NCBI RefSeq assembly: GCF_024323335.1 | Contig: NC_066582.1 | Coordinates: 89,028,944 to 89,092,943 of the forward strand | Length of the DNA: 64,000 nucleotides | Source: Lathyrus oleraceus | Taxonomy: Eukaryota > Streptophyta > Magnoliopsida > Fabales > Fabaceae | Reading direction: 5' to 3' | Made by a program: the position numbers and the translations under genes | The notes under the pieces: model-generated | Seen by the model: only the letters and a program-made list of their open reading frames with translations | Told to the model about the DNA's origin: nothing | Databases searched by the model: none | Shown: positions 58,305-64,000 of the stretch, in pieces | Layout: the number at the start of each line of letters is the position of its first letter | Numbering within the stretch: the stretch's first letter is position 1

Positions 58305-59500
58305 TGAAGAATGCTCAGAACTGAGGTTGCATTTGCAAAAGAATAATGAGACCAATCACTCCAGCAATCATGATGTTTTTCAATCTTTTCATTTGTAATA
58401 TTTTCTTGTATGTCAATGTATGGTTCAATTGTGAACTTGTTTGTTTTTGAATAATGATCATAATGAAATAAACATGCATGTTTTGCTTAAATTCATTCGT
58501 GTTCACTCATATTTTATTTACCAGTATCAAACTGTTTGTCAAACTAAAATCAAAAGAGAATGATGCAATTAAAATATACAAGATCGTTGTCTGTATACTT
58601 TTGAATAAGAATGTGTTGATGATGTAAGACATTGTTCAAATCCCTAAACATCAGAGATATAAGGAAGGTAATCCCTAAGTCAACCTCTTTGGGCCTTGAA
58701 GTAGGAGTTTCTTTCTTTAACACATAAAACCCTCACGTTTAAACCGAGGCAAGGTATTCTTCATTTAGTTTGAACTTGAGTTCAAATTTCAGAAGGAGAA
58801 TATCCCATCAAGTGATCAATCATATCATATTCCTCCAAAGAGGATGGGATCACAAATCTAGAATGGTTAACCCTTACCCATAAAAGGAGTGAGATAGTCA
58901 CGAACCTTGCAACAAATCGAGAAAGCAATGTCATAGGGTTTGCTCTAGTACAAAAAGAAAAGATTCAGAAATAAGAAAAATCAAAAGAAAATCAAAATCC
59001 CTCTAAGTCATAAGCTTGAAAACGAGATTGACATAGGGAAAAGTTAGGGCATCCCGGTGGGCTGCAGACCCAAAGGATCAGCCTAGGCAAAAATAAAGGT
59101 AAACAAAACAAAAGAACAAGAGGATCAATAACAAAATCCTTGGCAAGAGCACATCTCTCTGATTGCAAATGAAAGCAAAAGGTGAGTGACTATCGCTCCA
59201 AACTCCCATTGGGTTTCCTTAACCATATTTGACAATACCCAAAATCCTTTTCTGAAAGATGGACGCTTGTTGTAAGCTAACTGAACGTAGGGTTGAAGAA
59301 CATCACGAAGAATGGTCGGATTAGATTAGGTTTTGAGCCTTATATTCTTTCTTTCAAAAACCATGAACCAGACCATGTTACAACCCTTAAAAGACCTAAT
59401 TGAAACATGGTTTATTTCGAAAGCATACTATGGTAAGATCACGTTAAGCTGACTCCTAAAGATTTGCTTGTCATCTGTATTAATGCTGATATGGCATTCT
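58305..59500 (+). other. 3' untranslated region of P
   Basis: No credible coding. At 59060-59092 the stem GGCTG/CAGCC encloses ACCC..GG and is followed by TAGGCAAAAATAAAG. This is the counterpart of the stem-loops after the O integrase stop and supports homology to the Ogre 3' UTR. Confidence 0.65.
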
Positions 59501-60879
<1,379 letters not shown>

Positions 60880-60880
<1 letters not shown>

Positions 60881-61071
60881 ACGGTTTAACACTCACGGAT
60901 GTTAGGATTTCACACTCACGATGGTTTGAAACCGTTGTAATCAGAATTGAAAATAAAACTCTAATTGAAATTCATGACAATTTGTAACCGTCGTAACTTG
61001 CAATTTACGTCAATTGCCTACCGTCACAATTTAGAACGACAATTGAAATGACGATTTTAGCAACCGTAGTG
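60880..61071 (-). mobile_element. Possible CACTA-type transposon end
   Basis: On the minus strand the stretch begins CACTACGGTTGC. It contains several copies of an ACGACGGTT / AACCGTCGT-type motif in both orientations (60889-61066), the layout of subterminal repeats in CACTA elements. No opposite CACTA end and no transposase were found in the window, so the call is weak. A MITE is an alternative. Confidence 0.3.
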
Positions 61072-62279
61072 TAGTATGTCAACACACGTTTTTGTGACAT
61101 AATTAAAATCGTCACAACTTGTCAATAATATTAAATTTTCTTACACATTATTAATGTCCCGAATTTGAATTCAACATAACAAAAATTTTGTTAGTTAAGT
61201 TAAAATTTGTGACATCCCCTTATAGTATTACGAGACTTCCTTTTTTGGAGGAACACCTTTGTGAGAGACACACCACATATTCACTAAAAACCTTAAATAA
61301 TACGTGAGTGAGTTTTTTCATTTATAAATGTTAAAGTCTCAATATTTCTCACCGATATGAAAATATTATCCACACCGTATACATTCTCAACAAATTTTAT
61401 CATATTTGATTCTTAAATCAAATTTGACAAATTTACTATTTATTAAATCGAATTTCAAATTATGTATAATATTCAATAATTTAAAGAATTACAAATAGAT
61501 AGTTAAATTAGGCTAATTGATGCAAGCATCATCTATGAGGAAACAGATTGATAGATACTATACTTATTCTTCTGTTGAATAAATTATAAAAGAAAACGGT
61601 GTAGAAATGATATAGTAAAGAAAAATTTGTAAGGTACATTCAATGTGTATGCATTATGTGGAAAGAGATATTTGTTACACCAACCTCTTGGAGTGCTGTA
61701 CGTTTTAACTTCTCTGTCCATAGCCAAACGAATCTTTTTCAACACATACCTAACACAGATTAAATCATGCAATGAAAATGAATAATAATTGAAATTGATA
61801 ACTTATCTGTATTAAATTTCAAGGTCTTCAACTCTTCTAACCATTATTTAGCCAAAAATATCAATCATCAATCCTTCATGTCCCATGATTTAGCATTCTA
61901 CATGAACAAACCACCTTCGTAAGAACATCTAAAGTCAGACAAATCCCCTAAGTATTGTACCGAGGCTGACAACTTTTGTTCCTGCAATGAAACTCCTGTT
62001 GGTGATAGCTGATGACATTTACAATGTGTTCATAACCAATTGTTCAACCAGGTACTTAGCCGAGGAGTCCCTCAAGCCCGGCCTAGCGACACAAAAAGTC
62101 AGCTTGGATAAAAGACCTTGTTGGTTAGACAAGAGACCTTGGTGAAAGGCATCGGTGGTTCAATTATGTTGCAATTCTGTTATTTACCCTTCTGTATTTT
62201 TCTGCAAGTTAGTTATGATGTAAGAGCTATATAACTCTTGTACTGAATCAGAAAAGTCACGTGAATGAACAGACATTTT
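61072..62279. other. Unassigned AT-rich sequence
   Basis: No coding frame is supported. Near 62040-62240 the text has a GC-richer patch and a TATATAA-like box; it could be old LTR debris, but no boundary can be defined. Confidence 0.4.
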
Positions 62280-62653
62280 TGTTGAAAATAAGGCCTTTTG
62301 TGTTCGGGGAAAGTGTGCGGAAAATATTAGAAACTTGAATAGAAATTTGATAGGTAGGAGAATTATTTATGGATGAGAGAATTTTGTATTTTTGTTTGAT
62401 ACAAAAATGTAGGATTACATCTCTGATTATAGTATTCTAAAGAGAACTCTAGAGACACAAATTTTAGAGAGTTCACTTCTCTAGAAATTTCAAGAATATT
62501 CTAAAAAATATTACAACCCTAAGAAATATCTAAACATTCCAAACACTACAAGAGTTTTTTAAAAATATTACCCAAAATAATCTAAGCCCAAAATAACTAA
62601 GTCTAAAAATCAAATAATAAGGTTAGGCCCAAATCAAGTTTAATATTTCAACA
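62280..62653 (-). repeat. 3' LTR of the copia element
   Basis: The ends are TGTTGAAA and TTTCAACA, an 8-bp inverted repeat, giving a 374-bp LTR. The right boundary abuts a polypurine tract. The left boundary rests on the inverted repeat alone. Confidence 0.75.
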
Positions 62654-62666
62654 TCCCCTTAAACTT
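62654..62666 (-). other. Polypurine tract of the copia element
   Basis: On the minus strand AAGTTTAAGGGGA stands directly before the LTR start TGTTGAAA. Confidence 0.75.
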
Positions 62667-64000
62667 GATTTGTGACTCCAAGCATACTTCTTAACTTCAC
62701 GAGAGTGGTAACAGGTGTCGATGTGTTTACTTCTTTCATGAAATACAAGATTTTTTTCCAAAGCAAGTGTTGATTTATTATCAACACATATTTTCATAGG
62801 ATCTTCTTGTGCCATTTTAAACTATTTCAACAAGTTTCTTAGCCATATTGCATGACAAACGCATGATGTGGCAGCGACATACTCTGCTTCACAAGTTGGT
62901 AGTGTGATGATAGGTTACTTCTTTGACATCCAAGTGAAAGCAGTATCTCCCATAAAAAACACAAAACCAATAGTGCTCTTTCTATCATCCAAGTCTCCAC
63001 TCCAATCGCTATCACTATAGCCAACAATCTCATAATTATTAGAAGAGTAATAGTGCAAGCCAAAGTTTGTTGTATCTTTGATGTATCGAAGGATTCTCTT
63101 TGCCGCCTTGAAGTGAGTTGTTGTTGGAGCTTCCATGTAGCGACATACGACTCTTACAACATAGAGAATATTCGGCCTTGTACTTGTCAAGTAACATAGA
63201 CTTCCAACCAAACTTTTGTAAAGAGTTGGATCCATAATCTCTCCATTTTCATGCTTACTCAACTTGCTGCCAAATTTCATTAGGGTGTCAACTGGATTGG
63301 GATCATCCATCTTGAACTTCTTAAGGACTTCTTTGGCACAACCTTCTTGGGTGATAAAAATCCCTTTCTTGTTTTACTTTAATGCCGAGATAATATGCCA
63401 TGAGCCTCATATCTGTCATCTCAAATTCATTTGACATGTCTTTCTTGAACTCTTCGAACATGCTAAAATTGTTCCCTGTGAAGATCAATTCATCAACATA
63501 TAAGCACACAATCAAAATATCTCCACTTTGCGCTTTAATATAGAGTGCATGCTCATATGGACACTTGATGAAGTTCTTGTCTTGAAAGTACTTGTCGATT
63601 CAAACATTCCAAGCTCTCGGTGCTTGCTTAAGTACGTACAACGCCTTTTTCAACTTCAATACTTTTTCTTCTTGCCCTTTTACTTCATAGCCCTATGGTT
63701 GCTCGATATAAACTTATTCTTCGAGAAAACCATTCAAGAAGGACGACATCACATCCATTTGATAGATATTTCATTCATTTTGGGCTGCCAAAGAAATGAT
63801 TAGTCTAATAGTTTCAAGACGAGCAACGGGGGCAAATACCTTATCATAGTCAGTTCCTTATCTTTCACTATAGCCTTTTGCCACTAATATTGCTTTGTAT
63901 CTCTCCATGTCTCCTTTTGCATTCTTTTTCTCCTTGTACACCCATCTTACTCTAGTTGTTTTATGTCCTCGTGGAAGTGTAGTAAGTTCCCATGTATCAT
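62667..64000 (-). pseudogene. Copia RT and RNase H remnant with many stops
   Basis: On the minus strand the RT reads from RWVYKEKKNAKG through VFAPVARLETIR and YQMDV to the catalytic box, which is YVDE instead of YVDD (about 63500). In-frame stops lie at 63858-63860, 63771-63773, 63714-63716, 63693-63695 and 63600-63602, and a one-base frameshift near 63370. RNase H (GYSDSDWSGDLDDRKST, then CEAEYVAAT) holds a TAA near 62933 in place of glutamine. Its end (FHERSKHIDT) joins the LTR side with the usual IFTKPL-type tail deleted. Most stops are explained by C-to-T or G-to-A changes. Confidence 0.9.

Larger units (their letters stand above)
54537..59500 (+). mobile_element. Element P: deletion-derived Tat/Ogre-like element (LTR end, PBS, gag remnant, 3' UTR)
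   Basis: In order: the 3' part of a plus-strand Ogre-type LTR, a triplicated PBS region, a leader, a shortened gag-like frame, and a 3' untranslated region with the GGCAAAAAT stem-loop. Protease, RT, RNase H, integrase and most of capsid are absent, so P is a non-autonomous derivative. Its left part was separated by insertion of M. The right boundary is not clear; recognisable 3' UTR ends near 59.5 kb and I find no 3' LTR. Confidence 0.75.
62280..64000 (-). mobile_element. Ty1/copia element, 3' part (decayed), continuing beyond the window
   Basis: Read on the minus strand: RT, RNase H, a shortened C-terminus, a polypurine tract and a 3' LTR of 374 bases (62653-62280). The domain order RT then RNase H directly before the LTR, with integrase expected upstream, is the copia arrangement. 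At least six in-frame stops and one frameshift show it is dead. The candidate target site is ATTTT at 62275-62279. Confidence 0.9.

Noticed and set aside
62839..63063. Separate small minus-strand protein of 74 codons
   Set aside because: It is the alternative frame across the copia RNase H region, whose true frame shows the conserved CEAEYVAAT motif.

Overview
The window looks like a piece of repeat-rich plant nuclear DNA, most likely from a legume of the pea/vetch group (Fabeae). The reason is the dominance of very long Ty3/gypsy elements of the Tat/Ogre type: LTRs of about 5 kb, an extra ORF upstream of gag, a spliced intron between protease and reverse transcriptase, and two RNase H domains. 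I see no convincing host gene. Essentially everything from 1 to about 59,500 is a stack of nested LTR retrotransposons. The last 1.7 kb is the 3' end of a decayed Ty1/copia element.

Nesting, read from target-site duplications (TSDs) and LTR ends. The outermost element is P, a plus-strand Tat-like element whose LTR end, primer-binding site (PBS) and gag remnant lie at 54,537-59,500. Element M sits next to it on the minus strand; its 5' LTR is 54,536-54,217 plus 16,917-12,351, and its PBS and ORF1 run down to 9,629. M's ORF1 is cut by N, a plus-strand Ogre-type LTR (end at 9,628). N is in turn cut by A, a decayed Tekay-like chromovirus that is complete except for the first ~18 bases of its left LTR. 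M's LTR is separately cut by S, a solo LTR (TSD GCAGG). S is cut by O, an almost complete Ogre element of about 24.4 kb (TSD ATAGC). O's 3' untranslated region is cut by C, a full-length chromovirus with identical-length LTRs and one uninterrupted 1,456-codon gag-pol frame (TSD CTTGC). The chain P>M>S>O>C is five elements deep. LTR divergence counted by eye (C about 0.7%, O about 1.2%) agrees with the order of insertion; A shows about 2.6%.

How the parts work. In O, ORF1 is followed by gag-pro, a 269-nt intron whose removal restores the frame, then RT, RNase H, archaeal-type RNase H and integrase. Two premature stops and a damaged protease motif suggest O now depends on other copies. C carries gag, protease, RT, RNase H, integrase and a chromodomain-like tail in one frame and may be competent to move.

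The most interesting signals are non-coding. (1) A stem-loop near the 3' end of every Ogre-type LTR (N, M, O, S, P) keeps its pairing while the inner stem sequence changes. (2) A second copy of the PBS core lies in every one of those LTRs just upstream of the true PBS. (3) P carries three PBS-like sites in a 65-bp tandem repeat. (4) At least 15 sequences resembling the complement of the PBS are scattered over the 3' untranslated region of O. (5) A run of stem-loops, each followed by GGCAAAAAT, lies just after the integrase stop. (6) Two chromovirus LTR families carry unrelated short perfect palindromes clustered at a similar position.
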